Made by a program: the position numbers and the translations under genes. A DNA stretch of 33,473 nt, from assembly GCF_005503695.1 (NCBI RefSeq), contig NZ_SCMU01000033.1, positions 1-33,473 of the forward strand. The letters are read 5' to 3'. Positions 8,285 to 18,550 of this stretch are shown piece by piece (within the stretch, counting starts at the first letter, position 1; every line of letters starts with the position of its first letter). The notes beneath the pieces were generated by a model. It made no database searches, had not been told where the DNA came from, and saw nothing but the letters and a program-made list of their open reading frames with translations. This stretch comes from Sphingopyxis sp. 2PD (GTDB lineage: Bacteria; Pseudomonadota; Alphaproteobacteria; Sphingomonadales; Sphingomonadaceae).

Positions 8285-9349
8285 TCAAAATTCATCGAGC
8301 CGTGCCTGCCCCGGCGCGCCTTCGCGGCGGAGCAGTTCGTCCTTGATCGGCAGGCCATAGGCATAGCCGCCGAGTGTCCCGTCGCTGCGCACCACCCGGT
8401 GGCACGGGATCAACACCGCGACATTGTTCGCGCCATTGGCGCTGCCCGCGGCGCGCACCGCCTTGGGCTTGCCGACCGCGGCGGCGATGTCGGCATAGCT
8501 GCGCGTCTCGCCCGCCGGGATCCGGCGCAGTTCGCGCCACACCGCTTCCTGAAATGCCGTCCCTTTCACGTCGATCGGGATATGGTCGAAACCGTCGGTG
8601 GGGGCTTCGACCGCGGCGACCACCTGTTTCAGCAACGCGGCGAATTCGGTACCGCCCTCGACCAGATCGGCGGCGGGAAAGCGCTCCTCGAGCGCCTCGC
8701 GCCCCTCGGCGAACGACAGGCGGCACACCCCCTTGTCTGTCGCAGCGACGAGCATGTCGCCGAGGCTGGTCGCCACCACCGCCCAGTGGATCGTTACCCC
8801 CCTGCCGCCGTTCACCCATGCCGAAGCCGTCATCCCCATGCGTCCTTCCATATTGTCATAGAACCGCGACGGCCCCGAAAAGCCCGCGTCGTAAATCGCG
8901 TCGGTGACCCGCCCGCCCTCGCTCAACGCCTGCCGCGCGCGCTCGTCGCGCAAGGCCCGTGCATAGGCGGCGGGCGACAGGCCGGTGTGGCGGGTGAAGA
9001 CGCGCTGGAAATGCGTCGGCGAATAGCCGGTGCGCGCGGCGAGGTCGGCGAGTGCCAGCGGCTCCTCGCTCGCCTTGATCGCCTGGATCGCCGCGAGCAC
9101 CGCACCCTCGTCGCGCGCGACATCGTCGGGCAGGCAGCGCTTGCAGGGACGCAGCCCGGTCGCACGCGCCGCGGCGCCGTCGGCGAAAAAGCGGACATTT
9201 TCGCGCAAGGGATGCCGCGCCGCGCAGCTCGGACGGCAATAGATGCCCGTGGTCAGCACCCCGGTGACGAAGCGCCCGTCGAGCGCGCGGTCGCGGCGCA
9301 GCACCGCCGCCCAGCGCGCATCGTCGGTCATGGTGTCGGCGGCGCTCAT
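8285..9349 (-). CDS. ada: Bifunctional methylated-DNA protein methyltransferase and transcription regulator Ada
   Basis: Ada repairs O6-methylguanine, O4-methylthymine and methylphosphotriesters in DNA by transferring the methyl group to its own cysteines, then activates the alkylation response. The protein has 354 residues, the same length as the E. coli protein. The zinc-binding N-terminal domain has C38, C42, C69 and C72 in YCRPSC and PCKRC, at exactly the E. coli positions. An AraC-type helix-turn-helix follows (residues about 85-185, with TGYSPTHFQRVFTRHTGLSP). The C-terminal methyltransferase has the active-site motif IPCHRVV with C316. The ATG at 9349 overlaps the stop of the DUF1203 gene as ATGA, and AAGGGATGGGG precedes it; M7 at 9331 is an alternative. 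The gene probably regulates its own operon, but no operator could be pinned down. Confidence 0.97.
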   Translation of the reverse strand: MSAADTMTDDARWAAVLRRDRALDGRFVTGVLTTGIYCRPSCAARHPLRENVRFFADGAAARATGLRPCKRCLPDDVARDEGAVLAAIQAIKASEEPLALADLAARTGYSPTHFQRVFTRHTGLSPAAYARALRDERARQALSEGGRVTDAIYDAGFSGPSRFYDNMEGRMGMTASAWVNGGRGVTIHWAVVATSLGDMLVAATDKGVCRLSFAEGREALEERFPAADLVEGGTEFAALLKQVVAAVEAPTDGFDHIPIDVKGTAFQEAVWRELRRIPAGETRSYADIAAAVGKPKAVRAAGSANGANNVAVLIPCHRVVRSDGTLGGYAYGLPIKDELLRREGAPGQARLDEF

Positions 9350-9816
9350 ACCCCATCCCTTTCGATCCGCGCCGCGAAACAGCCATGCGCGGCGTTGTGC
9401 GCGTCGATATAGGCGATGCCGGCATCGGCGAACAGGTCGCGGATCGCACCATCGGCTTCACCCGGCGCCGCGAGCCTTGCGGTTTGCAGCATGCCCGCGG
9501 CATCGAAGGCGCGCAGCGCGATGGGCCGCCCGGCAAATACTGGCGGCAGTTCGTCGCGATAGCGGGCCGCGTCGACCCCCGACCGCACATAGATCGCATA
9601 AGCGCTGCGATACGGCGTTTCGACGTCGTGGCTGACATGGTGGAGCAGGATCAGCTCCTCCCCGGCGCGCGCATCCTCCAGGCTGATCCGGCAGGGAAAT
9701 CCCATATCGGCGGTGGCGGTAACGCGGCGCGCGTTGATTGCGGCCAGCCCCGCATCGTCCATCGCGAACAAGGGGGCAAAACGGTCGGGGGCGAGCCCTT
9801 CGATCATATAGGTCAT
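9346..9816 (-). CDS. DUF1203 family protein
   Basis: A 156-residue protein of the DUF1203 family. It is recognised by the N-terminal MGFPCRISLEDARAGEELIL, the HVSHDVETPYRSAYAIYVR segment and the C-terminal AYIDAHNAAHGCFAARI. No catalytic function is established for the family. The ATG at 9816 is preceded by AAAGGAAAG. The stop overlaps the ada start by 4 bp, so translation is likely coupled and this is probably the first gene of the ada operon. The 102 bp upstream is shared with the divergent protease gene and must hold promoters for both. Confidence 0.85.
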   Translation of the reverse strand: MTYMIEGLAPDRFAPLFAMDDAGLAAINARRVTATADMGFPCRISLEDARAGEELILLHHVSHDVETPYRSAYAIYVRSGVDAARYRDELPPVFAGRPIALRAFDAAGMLQTARLAAPGEADGAIRDLFADAGIAYIDAHNAAHGCFAARIERDGV

Positions 9817-9883
9817 CGGATCTTTCCTTTCACTTCGGCTGGGGCCGTCTTGCCACCCTCCGCCACCCGGTGCGTCCCGATGC

Positions 9884-9911
9884 TTGCGTTCAAAGTTGGC
9901 GCGGCTAGGGT
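9884..9911 (+). promoter_or_regulatory. Possible promoter of the serine protease gene
   Basis: TTGCGT (9884-9889) and TAGGGT (9906-9911) are separated by 16 bp and resemble -35 and -10 boxes of a GC-rich alphaproteobacterium. The ATG of the protease begins only 8 bases after the -10 box, so a transcript from this site would be leaderless. The same AGGG could instead be a ribosome binding site, in which case the promoter lies further upstream. Confidence 0.35.
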
Positions 9912-9918
9912 GCGCGCC

Positions 9919-11460
9919 ATGACCCGCTTCCTCGCGCTGCTGCTCGCCCTGTTCGCCCTGACCCTGCCCGCGCGCGCCGCCGACGACATCAGCGCCGCAT
10001 CGCGCAGCGTCGTGCGCGTCGTTACTGTCGCGATGGTCGACGGCGAAGTGGTCGGTTTCGGCCATGGCAGCGGCATCGCGATCTCGCCGACGCGCATCGT
10101 CACCAACGCGCATGTCGTCGAATCGGCGGTGCAATATCCGAACAATGTCGCGCTCGGTGTCGTCCCGTCGGAGGGGCAAAAGAGCTTCGCGGCAAAGCTG
10201 ATCGCGATCGACAAGGCGCGCGACCTAGCGCTGCTCGAAATTACCGAGGCGCGGCTGCCCGCCGCCGCGGTTTACACCGGGCCGCTCGAATCGGGCGCCG
10301 ACGTCGTCGCGCTGGGCTATCCGGGCAATGTCGACCTTGCGACCGCGCGCAGCGCCAACGACTATATCACCCCGCGTACCCCGACGCGCAGCGAGGGCAA
10401 TCTGTCGAACACGCAAAGCGTCGATGGCGTCGCGATGCAAATCCACACCGCCAAGATTTCGCGCGGCAATTCGGGCGGGCCGCTCGTCGATGCGTGCGGT
10501 CGCATCGCCGGGATCAACACCGCGATCACGCGCGCCGACGATGGCGATTCGCCCTTTGCCTTTGCGATTTCGGCGCGCGAACTCACCCGGTTCCTGGCCG
10601 ATGCGAACCAGCAATATGCCAGCGTCGGCACCCCCTGCCTGTCGCTGGCCGAGGCCGACGCGCGCGATCGCGCCGCGATGGACGCCGAAGCGCGCGCGAG
10701 CGCTGAGGCGAACGCCGCGAAAAACGCGGCGGCAGAGCTCGACCGCGACCTCAAACAGGCGCGCGCCGAAGAGGAAGCGCTGGCGGCGCGCGAGAACCGC
10801 ATCGCGCTCGCGGGCGTGTTCTTCGTCATCGGCGCGCTCGCCGCGGGCGCAGGGCTGCTCTTCTACAGCCAGCAAAATATGCGCAACGCCAAGATCGCCG
10901 GCGGGGCGGGCGCGGCGCTGATGATCGGCGCCGCGGTGCTGTTCGTCACGCGCCCCGACGCGCGCGCCGAAATCGCCGCCGACAGTGCCCCGGCGCCGAC
11001 CGCCGCCGAGCCAAAGCTCGCGGCGGGGAACCTGCTCTGCACGATCCGTCCCGATCGCAGCCGCATCACCGTGTCGGCAACGACCGATGTGCCGATCAGC
11101 ATCGGCAAGGATGGCTGCGTCAACGGCCGCACCCAATATACGCGCGGTGCCGACGACCGCTGGCAGCGCATCCTTGTCCCCAATGACGAGCCGACGGTGA
11201 CCGTTGCGTCGATCGACGCGGCGGGACGCGACTATCGCGTCGAACGCTATCTGCTCGATGCCGAGACGATGACGAAGGCGCGCGAAACGCGCGCTGGCGT
11301 CGTGCTCAAAAGCTGCACCGCAAACCCCGACGAGCTCGCCGGCCTCGCGGCGCAGCAGGACGCGATCCGCAGCGCGCTTCCCGCCAGCCCCAACGAGCGC
11401 CTCGTCTATCGCTGCCAGCCCGCGAGCGGCGCGGCGATGAAGAACGCGCCCGGCGGCTGA
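9919..11460 (+). CDS. Exported trypsin-like serine protease with membrane hairpin and C-terminal domain
   Basis: This 513-residue protein starts with a signal peptide (residues 1-20, cut after ARA). A trypsin-like fold follows with the triad H65 (TNAHVVES), D102 (KARDLALLEI) and S185 (RGNSGGPLV), as in HtrA-type proteases. There is no PDZ domain. Residues about 245-290 are Ala/Glu/Arg-rich and probably coiled coil. Two hydrophobic segments follow at about 297-317 and 326-344, joined by a short polar turn (SQQNMRNAK), so both ends should face the same side of the membrane. The C-terminal domain (about 375-513) has four cysteines and is not recognised. The start is ATG 9919, 8 bp after an AGGG. 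The stop is 3 bp from that of the converging hydrolase gene. It probably acts in envelope quality control or signalling; that role is inference. Confidence 0.88.
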   Translation: MTRFLALLLALFALTLPARAADDISAASRSVVRVVTVAMVDGEVVGFGHGSGIAISPTRIVTNAHVVESAVQYPNNVALGVVPSEGQKSFAAKLIAIDKARDLALLEITEARLPAAAVYTGPLESGADVVALGYPGNVDLATARSANDYITPRTPTRSEGNLSNTQSVDGVAMQIHTAKISRGNSGGPLVDACGRIAGINTAITRADDGDSPFAFAISARELTRFLADANQQYASVGTPCLSLAEADARDRAAMDAEARASAEANAAKNAAAELDRDLKQARAEEEALAARENRIALAGVFFVIGALAAGAGLLFYSQQNMRNAKIAGGAGAALMIGAAVLFVTRPDARAEIAADSAPAPTAAEPKLAAGNLLCTIRPDRSRITVSATTDVPISIGKDGCVNGRTQYTRGADDRWQRILVPNDEPTVTVASIDAAGRDYRVERYLLDAETMTKARETRAGVVLKSCTANPDELAGLAAQQDAIRSALPASPNERLVYRCQPASGAAMKNAPGG

Positions 11461-11463
11461 GCC

Positions 11464-12252
11464 TCAGCGCAGCCCGTCCACCCACTTGGTGAGCAGCGCC
11501 TGCGCGGGCGCGGTATAGGCAAGCTCGTGACCGATCCCCGCGATGCGCGCGACCGTCGCATCGCGCCGCGCCTGCACCAGCCGGTCGAGATTGTCGGGCG
11601 TCACCAGCGTGTCGGCGTCGCCGTGCATCAGGAAAACGGGCGCTTTCACTCGCGCAAGCTTCGCGCCATTGTCGAACCGGTCGCGCACCAGCCAGCGCGG
11701 GACGAACGGCACCTGCCGCCGCACCACCGACGGCAGGTCCGAAAAGCCCGACACGAGCATCAGCGCCGCAACCTCATGGCGCAGCGCGATCTCGGTCGCC
11801 GGCCCCGACCCGATCGAATTGCCGACGACGACGACATCGTGCGGCGCGATCCCCGCGGCGCCGAGCCACCGCATCGCGGCCGCGCCGTCGCGATAGAATC
11901 CCACCTCATCGGGCGACCCCGGATTGCCGCCATAACCGCGATATTCGACGAGCATCAGCCCATGCCCTGCCGCCGCCGGACCGCGCGTCGCCTCGATCGC
12001 GCCCTGCATATTGTCGCCATTGCCATGGAAGAAGAGGATCATCTTCTTGCCCGGCGCCGCGGGGCGATAAAAGGCCATCAGCCGCAGCCCGTCCTCCGTC
12101 TCCGTATGGACGAGCCGGAAACCGGGCAGCGCCGCGCGCGGATAATCCTGCGGCGCGGGAAAAATCATCCGTCGCTGCTGCGTATAGAGCAGCGCGGCGA
12201 CAACGAGCGCAAAGACGAACAGTCCCAGCAGAAGCTGGACCAATATCCTCAC
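11464..12252 (-). CDS. Membrane-anchored alpha/beta hydrolase
   Basis: A 262-residue alpha/beta hydrolase with an N-terminal membrane segment (about residues 2-20) and the body outside the cytoplasm or membrane-attached. The nucleophile elbow is VVVGNSIGSGPA with S146, the acid is D214 in HGDADTLV and the base H242 in GIGHEL. The oxyanion region LFFHGNGDNM and the EYRGYGGNPGSP block are typical of the BEM46/YqkD group of esterase-like hydrolases. I chose GTG 12252 because it overlaps the stop of the upstream dienelactone hydrolase gene as GTGA, a common coupling arrangement, and AAGG lies about 10 bp ahead; a GTG at 12261 is in the same frame but too close to that site. Substrate unknown. Confidence 0.88.
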   Translation of the reverse strand: MRILVQLLLGLFVFALVVAALLYTQQRRMIFPAPQDYPRAALPGFRLVHTETEDGLRLMAFYRPAAPGKKMILFFHGNGDNMQGAIEATRGPAAAGHGLMLVEYRGYGGNPGSPDEVGFYRDGAAAMRWLGAAGIAPHDVVVVGNSIGSGPATEIALRHEVAALMLVSGFSDLPSVVRRQVPFVPRWLVRDRFDNGAKLARVKAPVFLMHGDADTLVTPDNLDRLVQARRDATVARIAGIGHELAYTAPAQALLTKWVDGLR

Positions 12253-12938
12253 CCGCCGCACGCCTTGAACAGCATCAGCGTCCGTTCACGCGCGAGCTCG
12301 CTCGACGCCTCGTGATAATCCTTGCGCCGGTCGCTGTTGAAGCCGTGGTTGGCGTCATAGACAAATATCTGCGCGGTCGGGTGATCCTTCGCGATCAGCG
12401 CCTCGACGCCTTCCATCGGGATGCCCGCGTCATAGCGGCCGAAATGGGCGATCGTGGCACATCCGGGCGCCTGATCGGCGAACTGGGTGGGGACCAGGCT
12501 GCCATAATAGGCCGACGCCGCGGCCAGGTCGGGGCTGATCTGCGCCATCCGCCACGCGACCGAGCCGCCGTAGCAATAGCCGGTGATAAAGACCGGGGCC
12601 CTGGGACCTTTTGGGCCCTTCAGCGCGTCGACGCACGTCTGCGCGTCCTTCAGGCTCTGCTCGAACGGGTGCAGCTCGCGCGCCAGCTGCACCGCGCGTT
12701 CGAACTGCGGCCCCGAATAGTCGCTCTCGAACCCCGGATGCTCGCGGTCGAACAGCGCGGGCGCCAGCACCTCATAACCATCGGCGGCATATTCGTCGCA
12801 CAGCTCTCGAATGTGATCGGTGACCCCGAAGATTTCCTGCACGAGCACCAGCCCGCCGCGGCGTTCGCCTTCCGGCTGCGCGTGATAGACGGCGATTTCG
12901 GCGCCATCGTCCATCGTCATTCGAATCATCTCGCCCAT
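12249..12938 (-). CDS. Dienelactone hydrolase family protein
   Basis: A 229-residue cytoplasmic enzyme of the dienelactone hydrolase family, which hydrolyses enol-lactones and related esters. Family marks are VLVQEIFGVT with E35, the cysteine nucleophile C122 in GYCYGGSVAW, the acid D170 (RYDAG) and the histidine H198 (NHGF). The length fits the family and no signal peptide is present. The ATG at 12938 follows GGGGAAG; an in-frame ATG at 12929 is an alternative. It is coupled to the alpha/beta hydrolase by a GTGA overlap. No aromatic-degradation genes are nearby, so a housekeeping or detoxification esterase is as likely as a role in catabolism. Confidence 0.92.
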   Translation of the reverse strand: MGEMIRMTMDDGAEIAVYHAQPEGERRGGLVLVQEIFGVTDHIRELCDEYAADGYEVLAPALFDREHPGFESDYSGPQFERAVQLARELHPFEQSLKDAQTCVDALKGPKGPRAPVFITGYCYGGSVAWRMAQISPDLAAASAYYGSLVPTQFADQAPGCATIAHFGRYDAGIPMEGVEALIAKDHPTAQIFVYDANHGFNSDRRKDYHEASSELARERTLMLFKACGG

Positions 12939-12961
12939 GCGCTTCCCCACTTTCGTTCGGA

Positions 12962-13054
12962 CTGAGCCTGTCGGGGCCGCAGGCGACCGCCGGTCAACTC
13001 CCGTCCTTCTTTCCCACAACCTTTGAAGAAAGAACGGCCCTTCGACAAGCTCAG
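12962..13054. repeat. Inverted pair of GAGCYTGTCGAAGG-type palindromic repeats in the hydrolase/atp intergenic region
   Basis: CTGAGCCTGTCGGGGCCG at 12962-12979 and CGGCCCTTCGACAAGCTCAG at 13035-13054 are inverted copies of a short repeat that is very common in sphingomonad genomes. They enclose a smaller inverted pair (TTCTTTC...GAAAGAA), so the RNA could fold into one long interrupted stem. The 304-bp gap 12939-13242 holds this element and, downstream of it, the region that must contain the atp promoter. No promoter box in 13055-13242 was clear enough to call. Confidence 0.75.
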
Positions 13055-13242
13055 ACCCTGCCCCCGCGAAGGCGGGGGGCGAACGGGTTTGGGAAGGTGG
13101 TCGGAAGACTCCCAACCCCACCTTGCATTGCAGCAAAATCGTTGCTAGGCGCGCCGCGACTTCGCGTAGGGGACATTCGACGAATCTCCCCATATACGGC
13201 GCGACCCATCCCCCACGGGATAGCAACAAAGGACTTTCACGC

Positions 13243-13809
13243 GTGGAGAATTCCGGCGGCATTCAAGGCAACATCACGGCGGGCCTCGCGGGCCGTTATG
13301 CGGTCGCTTTGTTCGATCTGGCACGCGAATCGAACGCGATCGACGCGGTCGCCAAAAGCCTCAGCGACCTGCGCGCGGGCCTCGCCGAATCGGCCGACCT
13401 GTCGGCGCTGATCGCCAGCCCGGTCGTCGGGCGCACCGACGCCGCCAGCGCGATCGGTGCCGTTGCCAAGGCGATGAAGCTCGATTCGCTGACCGCCAAA
13501 TTCCTGGGCGTACTCGCCGAGAACCGCCGCCTTGCCGATCTGCCCAAAATGATCGACGCCTTCGACGCGATCGTCGCCGACCACCGCGGCGAAGTGACCG
13601 CGAAGGTCACCAGCGCGCACCCGCTCACCGCCGACCAGCTCAAGGCGCTGACCGCGAACCTCAAATCCCGTGTCGGCCGCGACGTTTCCGTCGCGACGAC
13701 CGTCGACCCCGCCATCCTTGGCGGTCTCGTCGTCCAGCTGGGCAGCCAGCTGATCGACGGCAGCATCCGTACCCGTCTCAATAGCTTCGCACAGGCGATG
13801 AAAGGCTAA
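13243..13809 (+). CDS. atpH: ATP synthase F1 subunit delta
   Basis: The delta subunit (188 residues) joins F1 to the peripheral stalk of the ATP synthase. Seen: the N-terminal helical block GRYAVALFDLARE, the middle LTAKFLGVLAENRRL and the C-terminal signature GGLVVQLGSQLIDGSIRTRL that marks OSCP/delta proteins. I use GTG at 13243 (VENSGG), with AAAGGA at 13228-13233. ATG codons further upstream would add about 40 non-conserved residues running into the repeat region. It is the first gene of the F1 operon; atpA starts 3 bp after its stop. Confidence 0.95.
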   Translation: MENSGGIQGNITAGLAGRYAVALFDLARESNAIDAVAKSLSDLRAGLAESADLSALIASPVVGRTDAASAIGAVAKAMKLDSLTAKFLGVLAENRRLADLPKMIDAFDAIVADHRGEVTAKVTSAHPLTADQLKALTANLKSRVGRDVSVATTVDPAILGGLVVQLGSQLIDGSIRTRLNSFAQAMKG

Positions 13810-15342
<1,533 letters not shown>

Positions 15343-15356
15343 GCCAAGTTACCGTG

Positions 15357-15378
15357 AGCCCGGCAGTCGCGCCGGGCT
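15357..15378 (+). promoter_or_regulatory. Intercistronic hairpin atpA-atpG
   Basis: AGCCCGGC and GCCGGGCT form a perfect 8-bp stem with a 6-base loop in the 56-bp gap between atpA and atpG. No T-run follows, so it is not a simple terminator. It could protect the upstream atpH-atpA message against 3' exonucleases or dampen read-through into atpG. Confidence 0.6.
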
Positions 15379-15398
15379 GACGAACAAGAGGGGCCGTA

Positions 15399-16274
15399 AT
15401 GGCATCGCTTAAGGAACTCAAAGGGCGGATCGTCTCGGTCAAATCGACCCAGAAGATCACCAAGGCCAAGAAGATGGTCGCCGCCGCGAAGCTGCGCAAA
15501 GCGCAGGCCGCCGCCGAAGCCGCGCGTCCCTACGCCGAGCGGCTCGAAGGCGTCGTCGCCAGCCTCGCGTCGAAGGTCGGCGCGTCGGATTCGGCGCCGA
15601 AGCTGCTCGCCGGTACCGGCAAGAGCGACACGCACCTGCTCGTCGTGCTCAACAGCGACCGCGGGCTTGCCGGCGCGTTCAACTCGAACATCGTCAAGGC
15701 CGCGCGTGACAAGGCGCTCGAACTGCAATCGCAAGGCAAGAAGGTTCTCTTCTACCTCGTCGGCCGCAAGGGCCGCCCGGTGATCGCGCGCCTCTTCCCG
15801 GGCCAGATCATCGAGCAATATGAAACCACCGGCATCCGCGACATCGGCTTCGAACAGGCGAGCGACATCTCGGCGAAGGTGATGGAGCTTTACGAAGCCG
15901 GCGCCTTCGACGTCGCGCATCTTTTCTATTCGAAGTTCCGCTCGGCGCTTCTTCAGATCGCCACCGGCCAGCAGATGATCCCGGTTCCGCCGCCCGCCGA
16001 CGTTCCGGTTTCGAGCGGCGCCGCCGTCGAGTACGAACCCGACGAGGAAGCGATCCTCGCCGACCTGCTGCCGCGCAACGTCACCATCCAGATCTTCAAG
16101 GGTCTGCTGGAAAACGCCGCGTCCGAACAGGGCGCGTCGATGACCGCGATGGACAATGCGACGCGCAACGCGGGCGACCTGATCAACAAGCTGACCATCG
16201 TTTACAACCGCACGCGTCAGGCGGCGATCACCACCGAACTTATCGAGATTATCGCGGGCGCCGAAGCGCTCTAA
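15399..16274 (+). CDS. atpG: ATP synthase F1 subunit gamma
   Basis: The gamma subunit (291 residues) is the rotating central shaft that couples proton flow to ATP synthesis. The N-terminal coiled-coil helix [29 protein letters not shown] block (here ending KAKK), [11 protein letters not shown], and the C-terminal helix with [20 protein letters not shown] and [16 protein letters not shown] are all diagnostic. The ribosome binding site GAGGGG precedes the ATG. It lies between atpA and atpD as in all alphaproteobacterial F1 operons. Confidence 0.98.
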   Translation: MASLKELKGRIVSVKSTQKITKAKKMVAAAKLRKAQAAAEAARPYAERLEGVVASLASKVGASDSAPKLLAGTGKSDTHLLVVLNSDRGLAGAFNSNIVKAARDKALELQSQGKKVLFYLVGRKGRPVIARLFPGQIIEQYETTGIRDIGFEQASDISAKVMELYEAGAFDVAHLFYSKFRSALLQIATGQQMIPVPPPADVPVSSGAAVEYEPDEEAILADLLPRNVTIQIFKGLLENAASEQGASMTAMDNATRNAGDLINKLTIVYNRTRQAAITTELIEIIAGAEAL

Positions 16275-17834
<1,560 letters not shown>

Positions 17835-17843
17835 CAAACCTAC

Positions 17844-17867
17844 ACCCCTCCCCCGAGCGGGAGGGGT
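17844..17867 (+). promoter_or_regulatory. Intercistronic hairpin atpD-atpC
   Basis: ACCCCTCCC and GGGAGGGGT form a 9-bp stem around a 6-base loop, followed by TT and then the AAGGA ribosome binding site of atpC. Its stem resembles the end hairpins of the dispersed repeats in this window, so it may be a solitary repeat end. It may weaken or partly terminate transcription into atpC, or stabilise the atpD message. Confidence 0.6.
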
Positions 17868-17880
17868 TTAAGGACATATC

Positions 17881-18138
17881 ATGGCTCTGAAGTTCGAACT
17901 CGTCACCCCCGCCCGCCTCGAGCGGACCGCCGACGTCCATATGGTCACCGTGCCGGGGACCGAGGGCGATTTTTCGGTGCTCGAAGGCCATGCGCCCTTC
18001 ATGGCGACGCTGCGCAACGGCCCGCTGACCATCTATGCCACCGCGGGCGCCGCGCCCGAAGTGATCGAGGTCGAGGGCGGCTTTGCCGAAGTTAACGAGG
18101 CCGGCCTGACCGTGCTTGCCGAGCATATCGCCGGCTGA
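17881..18138 (+). CDS. atpC: ATP synthase F1 subunit epsilon
   Basis: The epsilon subunit (85 residues) links the gamma shaft to the c-ring. It shows the beta-sandwich pattern [41 protein letters not shown] and a last strand [16 protein letters not shown]. The usual C-terminal two-helix inhibitory domain of about 50 residues is missing. Short epsilon forms of this type are familiar in sphingomonads, so this is probably not a local truncation. AAGGA precedes the ATG. It is the last gene of the operon. Confidence 0.97.
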   Translation: MALKFELVTPARLERTADVHMVTVPGTEGDFSVLEGHAPFMATLRNGPLTIYATAGAAPEVIEVEGGFAEVNEAGLTVLAEHIAG

Positions 18139-18165
18139 CCCTTTTCGCCCGTCCACGGCGATTCG

Positions 18166-18198
18166 AAAGCCCGCATCCCTATGGATGCGGGCTTTTTT
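18166..18198 (+). terminator. Rho-independent terminator of the atp operon
   Basis: AGCCCGCATCC (18168-18178) pairs perfectly with GGATGCGGGCT (18183-18193) around a CTAT loop and is followed by a run of T residues (18193-18198). Flanking A and T bases extend the stem. It lies 27 bp after the atpC stop and is the clearest terminator of the window. Confidence 0.93.
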
Positions 18199-18265
18199 CG
18201 TGCGTGGGATGGCGTTGAGCGTTGGTCGGCGGGGCAGGTCTCGACCGGAAGTGGACGTGTCTTCT

Positions 18266-18380
18266 CCCCTCCCGCAGGCGGGAGGGGTCGGGGGTGGGCA
18301 GCAACGGTGAGAAAGCCCACCCCGCTGCGACTAACGAACAAGTTCGCAAGTCTCGCTGCCCCTCCCGCCTGCGGGAGGGG
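18266..18380. repeat. Compound palindromic repeat A (type 1, inverted)
   Basis: Two outer hairpins, at 18266-18287 and 18359-18380, have the stem CCCCTCCCGC/GCGGGAGGGG. Between them are GGGGTGGGC (18291-18299), its inverse GCCCACCCC (18315-18323), and an inner hairpin at 18330-18351 with GCGAAC on the reverse strand. Read on the minus strand it matches repeat B at 29463-29592. The 412-bp gap 18139-18550 holds the atp terminator, this repeat and about 170 bp of cpaF leader in which no clear promoter was seen. Confidence 0.85.
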
Positions 18381-18550
18381 AAATCAGTTCACGATGGGAA
18401 CGTCCGCTCCCCACCCCAAAACCGCCCGTCGCATTCGCCTGCGCGCATTAGGACAATGTCAAAGTTTCCGATTTATTCACCGTGTCGGATGGGGATGCAC
18501 CAGCCGCGCGGCGATGCTCCCGATGGATTTGGAAGAACAGGACAAAGCGA

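Noticed and set aside
11527..12315. Plus-strand frame opposite the alpha/beta hydrolase
   Set aside because: The minus-strand product has a complete Ser-Asp-His triad; the plus-strand product is His/Arg-rich without any domain.
12962..13054. CRISPR or attenuator in the hydrolase/atp gap
   Set aside because: There are only two inverted units and no regular spacers. They match a common dispersed repeat instead, and no leader peptide or T-run is present.
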